NCBI GenBank assembly: GCA_013397435.1
Contig: VZRG01000273.1
Location: 372,001 to 436,000, forward strand
Origin: Erythrocercus mccallii
Lineage: Eukaryota; Chordata; Aves; Passeriformes; Dicruridae
Reading direction: 5' to 3'
DNA: 64,000 nucleotides
Below, piece after piece: positions 1-13,600 of this stretch (position 1 is its first letter; every line of letters starts with the position of its first letter). A program made the translations under genes and the position numbers. A model generated the notes under the pieces. It ran no database searches. It had not been told where the DNA came from and saw only the letters and a list, made by a program, of their open reading frames with translations.

Positions 1-619
1 CTAAGTCACAAATGTACCAAGAACAAAAACCTTCTTAGACCCCTTTTGACAAATAATCTGTCTTAACTGGGTTATCATCTTCTCCTCGCATAGCACAGAT
101 GCATCACTGAAGTCAAAACGAGCATCTCAACAGAACATTGTGCAGCCACAGTACTCTACTAGTATGATGCCAATCATAAAACTGAGTTCCTTCTCTTGTT
201 TAACCTAAGATTTTTATTACCAGAAGATATTCTGGATGACACTTCTAACTGTATCATAGTCTGGGTGAGATTCAGTTTGCTGCAAATAGATCCCCTAATT
301 TAGTCAGTTACCTAAACACTGTATCTGATGGTGCAGGGTCTGAGGATTCTTCCCCACCACCCAACCCCCATACACCCTCCAATCTGCTCTCAAAACTTGG
401 TTGTCTCTGCACACACATGCAAAATCAAGAATAAGCTGTTCACTGCCAGTAAAGGGACAGCACAGGCTGTAGCCATGTAGGTGGTCATTAAGGGAGTTTA
501 AAAAACCCTGAAACTCCAGAGAATAAAATGCATCTAGACTTCACTTTCCAACTTAGCAGATAATTTTAGAAATACAAAGGAACATTCAGAGCATAGATAT
601 TTGCTTTAACACTGCTCCT

Positions 620-850
620 CCATAACTAAGGAACAATTTTGGTTCATAACAAATGATTAAAGCACCAATTATTTTGACTAAACATGTATTTGAAACCCTC
701 AGGCTGCCAGGGACTTTAAAGCCATTAATTCATTATTTAGCTGTCAGTGTGGAAAAATGTCACAAGCTTAAAGGTTTAACAAACACTTCGCAATAATAAA
801 GCAAATGATCACATTTGAAATTTTGAACTGTTACACCATTTTATTTATTA
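620..850. promoter_or_regulatory. Candidate conserved noncoding element
   Basis: Mixed-composition block with CATTAATTCATTATTTAG, CTGTCAGTGTGG and GCAAATGATCACATTTG. It resembles developmental enhancer sequence but conservation cannot be assessed here. Confidence 0.15.
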
Positions 851-2580
851 TATAGCATAGATTACCTTTTGTACACACATTTCTTGCAATGTATTCTAGA
901 GCAATTTTGTGTTGAACATAATCTAATCATATTTTAAGCATAAATTTAAATAAAGAAAGAGAGAAAAGATCCCCTCAAGAGCTTCTGGGAAATCATTTAC
1001 AAAAATCTTTGAGGCTCAGGTGAAACAAGTTGTGCTGTGGGATTTGAAAGATCTGTGGAAGTGTAAGCTATAAAATCACTTCATCTTGAATGCTTAGAAA
1101 GGTGGTTTAGGAAAGAAACTCCACTTTTTCAATGCCTCAGTGATATATGGCACTGACACTAATGGCTATAAAACCTTATTAGGGTGTGCTGTGAAACTCA
1201 TATATTTGAGTTTCTTATGTGGAAAGATTTGAGTATTCACATTACTGTGGAAGAGAGGACATGTCCACGTTCATCTCTGGAAAGTGGATTGATTCTGGCA
1301 ATCTATTCGAGTATATACAAATAGCTCTCTAGGACTGAGACAGAGACAAGCAAATGGCACAGCTTTCACTCCTAAAGCTCTGGCAAGACTTTCTGATGAT
1401 TTGATACAAGACTTAACTTTCACTGAATCTCAGCTGTGTGGCCATCTAAAATAAAACTATGATACAAACCAATGTTTGGGAACTGCAAAATTCAACAATG
1501 AAGCAAAAACAACTAATCACTTACATTTTTGCTAATCTTAGAATTAAACTTTGCATTATATAAAGCTAAGCACTGGCTGTGAATTAGCTGACCCTACACT
1601 TAAGAGCTAGGACTGAAGCCAAGCTGGGAAATCAAGCCAGCAGGCTGGGACAGCAAGACTCAAGGCTCAGGGTGTGGGATTCCAAGGAGGCTCCTCACAG
1701 GTCTGACACAAGGTTGTAAGGCTATATCACACTCAGGTAGACCTTAATCACAGGCAACCAAAGCCCTTTGGAGTGCGTTGTGAGTCCTCTTCCAGACCCT
1801 GGCAGGCAGAGGTCCAAATGGGATTTGTTTTTTAGTGCACTGCTTTGATTCAAGGAGGGACTATTCAGCTCCCGTTCTGCTTAAGTGGACATCAGTAGAA
1901 CATGTCTGACAATCAGTGCACTGTTAGATGATTCCACTTGCCATCAGCTTCTACCTCTGCACTACAGGATCTGGAACTGCATCACTAGATAGTGAGGACA
2001 CTTACTGTGCTTGTTCTGTCATCAACTACAACTCCTGTCTCAGCCACAGCATGGAGAGGTCTGCCCTGGTTCTATTAAGCATCTGCCCCAGGAGAAGGGG
2101 AGAACCAGAACTACAACAAGAATCAGGTAACTGTCTCTTGGGAAAAGGAGTACACCTTGCACTGAATTAATGTGTCCATCTCTGTATGCAGAAAAGACTA
2201 TTCAGAAAGACCAGAGGTAAAAAATACAGAAGACTTTTTTCCTTGGATCAGAGAAAAGAGAGTGCCATTGCCTGAATGCAAGAGAAAGCGTTGAAAGGAA
2301 AAGGAGATGGATAAACCCTGAAGGGATTACAGAAGCTCTGTCTTTAAAAGTATGTCTAAGTAGATTCCAGAAAAAATAATACAAGTTTGTAAGCTCCTGA
2401 TTGTAAGTCAGTCCTGGAAAGAATCAACAATGAGAAATGAAATCACATTGTGAGCCACGTTTAGAGATGGTGCTGTGCAAGACACTAACTCAAAAAAGAG
2501 AGAAGAATTAAGTTGATAAATCCTAGGTGGCTTTAGATACCAGATTTTCCAGGTGAAACTCCTAGTAATTTAGTTAGCAT

Positions 2581-2622
2581 ATCCCACAGGAGAGACAGGA
2601 ATCCCACAGGAGAGACAGGAAT
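2581..2622. repeat. Perfect 20-bp tandem duplication
   Basis: ATCCCACAGGAGAGACAGGA occurs twice head to tail (2581-2600, 2601-2620) with no mismatch. Identity suggests a recent duplication in this otherwise diverged desert. Confidence 0.95.
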
Positions 2623-3873
2623 TACAATGTATTTAATATACCAAATTTAACAAATACAAACAAATCTCCCATGTTAATTTTTCAATACAAACAGTATCTT
2701 TTTAAGGGGCCCTTTTGCTCTCATTTTCCTTTCACCTTCTAAACAATGGGAGACCCAATTCTGTTTACCACCACTGGTATTTCCAGTATCTCAAGTGCAG
2801 ATCTGTTATTCTAGAGTCTGATTCACTGTTAATGCCAGTGCAGATTCCTCTGAGTGGCAGGGGCCATTCTCTGTGAGTAAATCTGCTCACAAACATCACA
2901 TACACTAGGAATATCAACACTGAAAATTGCCCTCACCAAAGGAGAAAGAAGAGAACGCTTCTCTCCATGTGAAAGCCAAGAGGCTCCAGAGGGCTTGGAA
3001 GAAATTCTGAAACTGTTCTTCCAGAAGACACATATATTCCCTCCAAATGCCCACCAGTGGTAAGAATGCACTTTGAAAACACAGAGGGCCTTCACCAATA
3101 GGCTGACAGTGCAGAAATGTATGGTTAGGACTCAAAGTACCAAGAAAAGGATCCATCTCAGCGGTCTGCAAAATGTAGACAATGGATGTTCCTTTCCACT
3201 TTTGTCAGCCAGGGAATTCTGCCTTCAGCTAGGCTGCACATCACATGGTCACTTTAAGGTGTGTCAATATCTTCTAAAAGACAGTTACCTAAGCCTGTCT
3301 TGTCCATCTGATCTCATAATGTAGCAGATGCTACATTCCTCAGCCTGGAATCATCTCAGTGGCAAAAGGAACTGTGTGTTATTGCTGAAGCCCCCCAGCC
3401 ATTGTCCAATCACTTTTTAACTTAAGGTTAAAAAATAAGTTTCCAGTGAAATTAGATAATGTGTGCATCTTAGGAAAGCAGAGACAAGGAAAACCCATTT
3501 TTAATGTCATCTCCAAAGCAAAGAAAATGCTGTGAGCAATATTGTGTTAAAAATTTAAATCTTAGAAAAACAAAAGCCTTAAAAATGCAAGATGTTACTA
3601 ATATCAATTGGAGAAACAATTTTAAAATATTTAAGAGGTTCCTGTTTTTCCATTTAGACAAAGAAAGGAAGATTGCAAAGACTTAGTAATTATACTACAT
3701 GCCACAGACTCACAGTTACAGAAAATATATGGTCATGGGCGTATGGCTTTGCAATTGTTGTTTAATATGGTGAATGTAATGAATAACTGAAAGACATTAT
3801 CTATTTATATATTTAGAGATATTTGTCTGAATGTATTTTTACTGTCACACAATATAAGCGTATGAACAAAAGC

Positions 3874-3930
3874 TTGCTCCCACTGCAGTCAGTGGTAAAA
3901 GACCATTGCCGTCAGTGAAGCCAGACTTAA
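3874..3930. repeat. Degenerate palindromic repeat, related to the 9679 element
   Basis: GCTCCCACTGCAGTCAGTGG followed by AAAAGACCATTGCCGTCAGT and GAAGCCAGACTT. It fits the pattern CTCCCATTGAAGTCAATGG, short linker, CCATTGACTTCAATGG. The first half is itself an inverted repeat, CCACTG-cagt-CAGTGG. Confidence 0.55.
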
Positions 3931-6900
3931 GTATTTACATATGTATACCCATACAGTAAATATCTTTTATTCTTATGTGTTGCAGCTTTACCCATTAAGT
4001 TGAAATCTGAGAGAATACTAGGTTTCTGGCCCTCTGAAAACATATACCAATTAATTTGGTGCAAAGATGTTTCTGAAATCATATCACTGAGATAGATCTT
4101 CTGGATTCATAGCTCTGCATCAATTGTGGTGTACACACTAGTTATAGCCTGAAGGTGCAATAAACAATGCAAGTTAGTAAGAGAGGTCTTGAATTTTTGT
4201 TTTAAACAAGCATTTAGTTTATAACAGCAGGAATATATATGAACAAAGAAAAGAACAGGACAGTACAAGTTTAGACAAGACAGATGGCTCTTTTACCTGA
4301 ATTCAATCCCTTCCCTGCAAAGACAACAAAAAAAAAAACCCATTTATTTTATTTCATCCTGTCCAAAAATTAAATAGAAGTACTGGTATCAGTGGACTTC
4401 GGATTGGGTTGGCTAGGAATGTGTTCATGCTCATGTGAACAAATAAAAATAATTTTAATTTTAAAAGGTTCATAGAATAGTACAAGAAAGAAAAAACATT
4501 TATCATATTGAAAAACCATCAAAACAACTAGGACATTTGGAGTATATTCAATCCTAAACTCTTAAAATGCTAAGCAGTTTCACAAGAATCAAAGTATTTG
4601 AAAATTGTTATAGCAAGAGTTAACCCAGTTAAAAGCATTGGACAAATATTTGCAATCACCTATTTGACCAAAACACTGCTCAAAATATTGTTTGTTTTAC
4701 AAAATTTATTAGGAATAAATGAATGACAGATCTTTTGTCACCAAAAGCAAACCCTCTTGAGCTAAGTAACTCATTCCTGTACATATGCTTGTACATATTC
4801 TACAACGAAATAAGTAAGTTTCTTGTCCTTACCACTCAAAACCCAATTTGCCCTAATGGCTAAAAAAAAAATCTTCAAAAATCCATCATAATGTATTTAT
4901 ACATATATCTTCTGCTCAGATGCCTATTGAACTTTTTAATCTCTTCTCCATACTTAACACCTTTACATTTTCATATATTCATTCAGAAATAGATCATTTT
5001 TTCCATTTTTCCAAAATTATGAAATAATCATATTGTTTCTCCACAAAAAAGGCAAGTTATCCTCAAAATATTATTTCCCTTTTGTCTTGATATTTTCTCA
5101 AATAAAATGTAAGCTTGAATCTTGACTAGATATAGACATCAGATACTCAAATTTCTAGATACAAGAAATTTAAATAAACATAGGAGAAAAATATTAATAA
5201 GCAAAGTTAATAATTCATTCATTTTGCATATTATTTTTAAGCAAATTTCATAGCAGGAATACCAAATGGATCTTCTAGTTCCAGTAATAAAAATTCTCAA
5301 GAAAAACACAGTCAGTATTGACAAGGAGCAAGATATCAGTAGATCAGTATCTTAGCACTGATATTTCATTAATATTTAAATAATAGCTCATACTAAGACT
5401 TTTCAAGAATTCCAGATGTTCCTCTCCTATGAACTGGCATTGAAAACTATTTCCTCTTCGCTGTTACATATGCAGGATGCTTCTCTTGCACTAAATAAAC
5501 ACAAAGTGAACTCAATTTACACAAATTAGCTAAGAAATCAGCAGAAAGCTACATAAAAGTTTCCAAAAATGCAATCACTACTGAAGAGAAAAGACAATAA
5601 ACAAAAACAGCTTTGGAAATTGGCTGTTCTTTTTAAACTAATAATTTTTGAGACTTCTCTCTTATAAATCCAAAATTTTGTCAACAGCTTTCTCTTCTTG
5701 CTTCTGTAGAACTAAGAATTTTTCAGATTCTTAACTTGTAAGCTAAAGAGCTACGACAAGTAGGAGGCTTTGCCCAAATGTCCACCTTAGTAATCCTAAT
5801 GCTAAAAGAGGCTGTTGGATATTTGCTGGTAAATTACAACACAAAAGTTAGTTAAAATATAAGTCTGTGTGATCAGTCGCAGGCTTGAAAACAGAACATC
5901 TGACACTCCTGTGTTGTGTTTTCACAGGATCTTGCATAGTGGGACTTTATCTCTATTAGTAACTATTACAGTATCAGAATTGAATAACAGTCAATAACAA
6001 CACATGGAAAACACTATAAATTTTAGGGGGACACCTATCACTGCTTACATATGAAATTTTTATCTGTGGTCTGATCCCCTGAGAACTCCAATACCAGATA
6101 AACCAACTTCCTAGAAAAAATCATAAGCAGATACTGATGAATATAATTTTCTTTAGCAGAGGCAAGCAGACCTAAAGATAAGGCTTCAGTATATGGTGAG
6201 GGGAAAAAACTATAAATATATAAAACTATTTAAGTTCTGTGAGCAGCAGAACCAAGAATGCCTGGTCTCACAGGAGTCTGTTTTATGACTGGGATTTTCT
6301 AGTGCTTAACAAGATGTGACTTCCAATTGCAGTTCTTCTAACAGGGCATTTATAATTTTTACCACCTACACAGATTCACCTTTGTTAATAAACATGCTTC
6401 CAAAATCAATTCTTTCCTGAAGAGACATTAATAATTGTTTTTTTCTCTACCCAGATGCTTCACAAGAAGTGTCCACAAAATGATCATCTTTGACACTTCT
6501 AGGTTTTTGTCAAATTGCACGGTTGAAATCAGGTAAATAGTTAAAAATTTAACCCTGGAAAACAGATGTTTTCAGGGATAAGTCTTATTTCCTTCTGAGC
6601 CCATGCTAAGCTATAGTCGGCAAAGGTTGTGCAGTTCATTAACAAATATCAGATCATTTACAAAGACTTACTTACACTGGTATTTAGGGATAGGTCTATG
6701 ATCCTAGGATCCAGACCTCTGAGGTCAGCTGCCAACATTGGAACACAATCAAATTCCAGATCTAATGATGTGGCAATCTAATGATTGTCTCCTTCAGTGC
6801 TGATGTCTCACAAAGTTATTTTTGAAGCTGCCTTCTGCAGACCTCAGTGCAAGCCCAAACTGACAGAACACAGATTAAAAAAGAAGAGCAGGTCAGTGGG

Positions 6901-7079
6901 CAGGTCAGCCAAAGGGATGGAGTTACTTAGGCCTTCGGGCTGCCTCTACTTAGTAAAATGTTTCAGTGACCTCTGGTAGAAGCCATGCTGGAAAGGTGCA
7001 AAGGTGGTTTAAAATTCCCTTAGCCATTCCCCTCGTGGGCCAGACTTGCCGTTCAGCCCTACAAAGGCACCCTCTCAGT

Positions 7080-7400
7080 GTAACATTTGCTCGTGTTGAG
7101 TAGTCTGAAATAATGCTTGGTTTATTTATCTGCTTTGGATGAGAACCAATCCCAAGGCCCTCAGCACATTGCTAATTAATTCCTTTCCCATGAGAAGAAA
7201 ATTATTTCTTTCCTTATTTTTAACAGCCTTCGAACAATGTGAGGGTCTTTCTGGCTGCAAGGTAATTACAGAACTGCTGCTTCTCACCTAAATCCTCTCA
7301 CTATTTACACAGAACATTTTTAGTATGCACTACATCCTTGTCATCCTTTAAATGTTTCTGTAATTAAAGGCAATGCTGCCAAAAAGATGTTCCAAGTTGA
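7080..7400. promoter_or_regulatory. Candidate conserved noncoding element
   Basis: Three TAATTA-type homeodomain cores: GCTAATTAATTCC (about 7171), GGTAATTACAG (about 7261) and GTAATTAAAGG (about 7361), set in non-repetitive sequence. A judgement from texture, not from alignment. Confidence 0.22.
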
Positions 7401-9678
7401 ATAAAAAATATTTATGTGCATGAGTAAACCGGCTAATTACTTGGGCAATCTCACACAAATATTTTCCCATAAGTTGTGTTTAGGAATAGAAGAAGTAACC
7501 AACAACTCAAGCATGCAGTGAGAAAAAACAGAGTAAAAGCACAGCCATTAATTTAAACTTGGTATACATCTCTATACTTGATTTTCCAGGAAAAAAAAAA
7601 TATTTGTTGCAAACACAGTCTTGCATGTGCATTGACTGTTACTGCAAGATTACAATTCTCTTGTTCAACACATTCGCGTGCAAATGCCCTCTTTGAAACA
7701 AACAAAAAAATCAAATAAACAGATTCAGCCTGTGCCATTAAGCCACTCACCAGCCCCAGCAAGAACTCCTGGTGCTATTGTGCTCTGTAGCTTCCACTGT
7801 ATCACTTCATCAGAGATTTGGGAAACTCTCATTTCTACAAGCAAAAAACTGCAGGCTGGCTTTAGCAGGACAGTCACACAGCTTCTTCTCCTTCTATCAC
7901 ATTTACTTATCATAAATTATTTGGCTAAATTTTGACTTAGAGTAATTCAAACCAGGATGATGAGCAAAGAAAGAAGGAAGGGACTTCCATTAAAGAAGGC
8001 TGTTAAGATATTATTTGTAACAGTAATAGTGCCCTTTCCCTTCCATGGAAAGATACCTGCTTCTTTTACATGCCCTAGGTCAAGTCCAAAACATGAAAGA
8101 TATGTGAAAACATTAGCCCTGCTTATGCAAGCCAGAAGTTTCACTGACTCCTTGACATTCGATTATGTTTTCATGCATAACTTCAAATGAGTCATTTCAT
8201 CCTACCACCTGGTTTCCAGACACTTCATCCCCCAACCTGGTTTGCTTAAGGAGCTCTTCTTGTTCATCTGAATGTTTTGGGTACTAATTGGCAAAGGATT
8301 TCCCTTTCACTGTTTTTCATTCCGTGTTTTCGTGGTGGTCCTTTATCTAAGTCCATTCAAAGACAGTTCTGCTTGCCAGGTACTGAATGCCCTTGAGCTG
8401 TGTTACATCACTCACAACTGCAAATAGTTTGCAGTGATCTCTCTTGGCCCAACTTTAATAAGAATACTGTAGAAAGGGCTGGTGATTCTGTTTTGGATTT
8501 TAGTGTTTGGGTTACTCATGTTTCCATAAAACTGCATGTGGGTCACAAAGCAACCACTGAACTGGATTTATAACCTTTATAAGGGAAGTTCATCTTGCCT
8601 GAGATAGGATTCCTGCTATTCCTGAACTAAGCTGCAAAGTACTGAATCAAGGCCTCTAGTCCTTCAATGGTAAATATTTATTTCAAAAATAATTTTCTTC
8701 TTCAGTAAATACCAAATATGGATTAGGGTAGGCAATGACATTCCCCTTTCCAAAACTGTTCTCCAAAGAGCTTTTTTCCCCCCAAAGGTCTAGACCTAAC
8801 TGATGCTGAGAGTAGTACATAACGTCTTGAAGCAACTCATAAAAAAAGATGTCACAATAGTAAGAAAGGCAAAAAGAGTTAAGTTTTGTTTGAAGTAACT
8901 GGAAGGGGGAGGGGAGGGTGAGAGAAAAGGGGAAAAAACCCAAATAAACTACATTTGAATGATCATGACGGATTCTCAGCCACATTTCGGGTCCAGCATT
9001 AACAAGCTCAGATCATCCACACACTGAGCCAAAAGAATAAGGCCTAGCTAACCATAACTAGACTGCAGAGAAGATATGAAGGTAAAACAGATAAATACCT
9101 CAAGCTTTTAAAAAAATGAATTGTCTTTAGGAAACAATTTCTGATAACAGAAAGGTTATACTTAACCCATTCAAGCCTTTTTGCTGCTAGATGATGCACT
9201 AAAAAAAATCTCAAACAATGTGCCACTATGCTTTTCAAAGGAAGAAAACTCTGCTAGTAATGACTCTGGAAAATGTACATGAGTTATTTGGTCCTAGAAT
9301 TAAAACAGCATAATTTTTCAGATATTCTTAACTTCCACAATAAGCTTAACCCTGCTTAAATTTCTGAGATGACTGTACAGCAAGATGATGAGAGAAAAAA
9401 GGAATCAGGACAAGAGATGACAGTCTGGACAGTATACTTCCAGAAGAGAGTAAAATGTTTAAACCTGTGATCAAATCAATATTATTTGCTCCAAAAAAGG
9501 CAGCACATCAAGAACATCTGGGGGGTTACCTTGTGAGATCTCTGTGCAAACTCTTTTAGCCAGTATTTAATATATTATGTCTTATAAAAATCACATACAG
9601 TTTGCTAATGCTACATATCAAAAGAAAAACAAAGACAGAAACCTGGTTCCCCTTAGATTATTATCTGTATTAAATAAT

Positions 9679-9744
9679 GGCCAAATGCTCTCCTGGCTTA
9701 ATTCCATTAAGTGCAACGGAGTCATGCCAGGAAAGCATTTGGCC
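9679..9744. repeat. 66-bp near-palindromic hairpin repeat (MITE-like)
   Basis: Perfect outer arms GGCCAAATGCT (9679-9689) and AGCATTTGGCC (9734-9744). Inside are second matching arms CCTGGC and GCCAGG, then a weaker stem TTCCATT against AACGGA around a short AAGTGC loop. The core TTCCATTAAGTGCAACGGAG is a decayed form of TCCATTGAAGTCAATGGA, which I recall as the core of a palindromic repeat common in sauropsid genomes. Confidence 0.8.
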
Positions 9745-10582
9745 CTAAGCATTTAATGAGCATGTTACTTGAAAGTTTAGGGGTCAGTTCATCCTCTGGT
9801 ATAAGCTGGTATAATTCATTGCCTTACATGGAACTATGCCAGCTCACAATAGCTCAGGATCTAGACTTATCAGTAAGTGAAGTTACTTTTGCCCCAACAA
9901 GTATGTGTGCCTCATATCCTCATGTATGCTCAACTTGTCAAATACTCTTGCAAAGATCAAGCCTGGCCTGCAAAGTTTCACCACCCCCAAAAACACCTGA
10001 GTGGTAATTCCTGCCATTTTTATCTATCAGTCTAACAACCTGGGATTCTCTTTCTCCCCTCCTAAGCCTTCAAGTAAGGGTTCTGCTAAAAGCATATCTC
10101 TTAAGGCATATCTAATTTGGTTCTGACTACTGTGAAGTTACATTAAGGCAAAAATTATTTCATGCTAGATTGTCAACTATGTGAAAATCATTAGCCATTT
10201 TTACAACATACATCTATAAATCTCAGTCTTCTTTAAGATAATATCATCCTGCCTCAAACCAATGCTGGAAAGCAAAACTAATAATGCACAAAACTCTCGT
10301 ACTCTGATGAAGGGTTATTATTATTGTTCATGCAATGACATTCAAAGCCAATCTTCTTCTTTTTCCTATTACTAAATACAGATACACTTAGGTATGTTTA
10401 TCAATTTTTGCTCATGGTTATGAATTCTAAATCATTAGTGCAAAAGCTAACTTCAGTCAAATGCTTTAAATTAACAATTTCAAAATACAATAAACATCCA
10501 TTGTACTTTCTTCCATCTCAGCTGTCGGATTTAATACAAATACAACATTTCTAATCCTACTGAATGTGCTGGAAAGCAAAGA

Positions 10583-10640
10583 GCTGGACTATAAGCTGAT
10601 GTAGATCAGCTTAACTCCATTAAAGTTGATTTACAACACT
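10583..10640. repeat. Half copy of a palindromic repeat related to the 9679 element
   Basis: Contains a perfect 9-bp stem TAAGCTGAT-gtag-ATCAGCTTA (10592-10613). It is followed by ACTCCATTAAAGTTGATTTA, which resembles one arm plus core of a known-looking palindromic consensus. The second arm is mostly lost. Confidence 0.5.
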
Positions 10641-13600
10641 AAAAATCCCCCTCCTTAAGAAGGACTAAAATGACTCTTTGACTAAACAATGTCAGCGGTT
10701 TCGGACAACGTGATTTTAGTAAAATCCTTGAGGATTTTAATGGGACTGGAGATATGACCAGTTCCTCTGCCAGATTTCTGCTTTGAGGTGGATTCTAGAC
10801 ACACAAGTGGGGTAGTTTCTAGATAAAAACAGAAACAGACCAGTATTCCATTCAAATTCTTTAAGAAAACTTTAGAAAACTCTCAGTAACTGAAAGGAAA
10901 TACACTGACTTAACACATAACCACACTTCAAGGATTTGCTATCTAGACAGTCTGTAAAGTTCTAGGCACAATATATTGCATTGGTTGATTGTGAATATCT
11001 CAAATAATCATTTTAATCACTTCAAAATATGCTGAAGGAAACTCTGGATAAGAATTGTCATATGGTCTTCACTTAATTGAAGATTTTTCTGAAATGTAGG
11101 AAGGAAGTATGCAAACAGTGCCTTTATGTAATAGGAATGGTTAGCAATATAGCATTAGGGCACTCTAGGGCATGTTTTATTGGTTCATTAAATCTTGCCT
11201 CAGGTGTGTTCTACCACTCGAGGCAAATATTAATGGACCAATAAAAAAGACCCTGGGGTGTTTTAATGCCATAATACTATGTCTGTCTACATTTAAATTA
11301 ATTTTTAAAATAGCTTTTAAAAATAATTTTTCTTGGTATTTAATATATCCTTCCACCATTTAAAATTTTGTAGCAGAAATATGAAATGGCTAGAAAACAA
11401 AGAAAAGTCTACTGTCTAATAAAAATATAAGTACTTTCTGAACAGTAAAAATGTTAACCTATTGTACTTCACATGCCTCCCCCATTTTATACACTCACTT
11501 TTTTCTTGTTTTCTGATTCATTCTCAAATCATAAAACCAGTATTAAAGACAGCTATGTAGACCTGTTTTTTTTCCCTTATTAGACTCCATCAGAATCCAG
11601 CTGTTCTTCAAAGTAGCTTAATTTCAACAACTTTAAAGTTAGGTTGAATTCCCTAGACAGCTGCTAAGTGATACAAGGATCCTCTGTTTTTCTACAGATG
11701 GACAAGTTGATAGTATGTAATAAAAACTGCAAGACCATTTTCTGCCAATAGCAGACACAGAACAGGAAAGCACACACCTTGGAGGTATTTGGGGAGGAAT
11801 AAAGAGTAATAGCTAATAGCCAGCTCAATTTATGAAATATCCTGTTTCACAACTTCTGCAATAAAGAGCATTTCCCCTCACCTTTCAGAAGAGCAAAACA
11901 ATTGAAATCTTAAACTTCCTTCAGGTGAACTGGGGCTTTTGTCAACACCCTGGTATCAGTCAGCAGATGCAGCAGTGTTGCAGAAAACAACCCAGGTGGG
12001 AACGCCTAACCTAAGGGTAACTAAAAACAAAGTATGAAGATATACATAATTTTGAAATATACATGCCTGTTTGATTAGAGCAAAATGACATGACATACAA
12101 ATGTCTTGTAACACGGCCTTCCCCTGGAAAATGTTTTGTATAAAACAGTGATACTCCAACCCCTTTTTTTCTTCTCTTCCTCAAAGTAATCATTAGAATT
12201 TCCTGTGCTGCTAGTGAGGTTGCAGAGTTGATGGTATATATTGGTTACACAAGACTAGTGATGAAGGCCTTGTCGAGAATAAGAAATATCTGAATGGATT
12301 CAACTGCAGCTGGTCTAAGATTTTATGGTAAGTCAGTCCATGCTGTCTGACAAATTCTGCTCACACTGCATGTTTGCAATTCTTTCATTAGACAGACTAC
12401 CAAGGACTGGAAGCTGTTGAAGGGACGTGTATATGCCCCACTCAGAGCATTGCCTTGTCTCCTGAAATACCCTTAGAGATGATTGCTGATGGGGCAAGTT
12501 GTGTCCCAAATCAGAAAACTCATTTTCCCATAACAACATTTAAGAAACATTTAATGTGGGTAACTCCACCTATAAAAACTGCTAATAACTGGTTCAGTGA
12601 TCTCCTTTGAGTTATGCAACACCAACTGTGTATTCCTTGTCCTACTAGACAAATTCACCATCTTTTTGGGACCAGAACATGACGTTGTCTACCTTCCTAG
12701 AACTTCTATGGAAACTCACGGCACCATGCATGCTAGTCCAGTATGGGAAGGCATACAAGTGCAAAGTGACTGGCTCCTACAGGAAACACTTATTTATGCC
12801 CCCAAATTAGGTGCCAATCTTGCTGCATAAGTTATTTAAATGGATTAGTGGAGAGAAGAGCTGATGATATACTAAATTACTTACTAGATATTTTTAATGA
12901 TTATTTCTCTCCTTGTGTGCAACATGTGTTCTCACAATGTACAGAGGCATAAACAACAGAATCCAAAATATTCCAGGATTCTCCTGTGTCAACAGTGACC
13001 AACGGTTGTCTTCAGCCTGGTTCCAAGACAGATATTATGATTTTCGTGCAAGAAAAGCCCTTCTAAACTATGAGTAAGTAGCAAGACCCTGCCTGCCAAG
13101 TCCCCTCAGTCTACAAAGAAATTGATTGCATCACTATTCTGGTACATGAAAATTAATGATTCCAGGACTGGATGAAACTCCAAGTTTACTTCTACATCAA
13201 GAGGCACAAATATTTTTGAAGTAATGACCAATACACAATCCATACGTAAATACCCAGACATTACAGATACATAGATACTAAAAAGCTCTGCAAGATATCA
13301 GCATTGTTTATTGTACATGAAGTGTTTTGGAAAGAAAATGCTGGAGTAGAGCTGCCATTTTTTTCCTCTAATTCTGCTAGCTAAACCCACTAGAGATCAC
13401 ACCTAGAGCTGTATTTCTAGTGTAACCACTTGAATTCACATTAGATTTATCTCACCCTATAAAAGCACAATTCATTAAACAGACTGATAAAACTGGTCTG
13501 TTTAAACTAAGGCAATTTTATCACAGTCATTTCAATTATTTAACACTGCTTTCTTAAATCAGTACTTAAAGCTTTCCTTTGACAAGTATTCTTTTAAATA

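Noticed and set aside
9711..10007. 98-codon plus-strand open frame
   Set aside because: Begins inside the palindromic repeat at 9679-9744 and has no domain or splice context.
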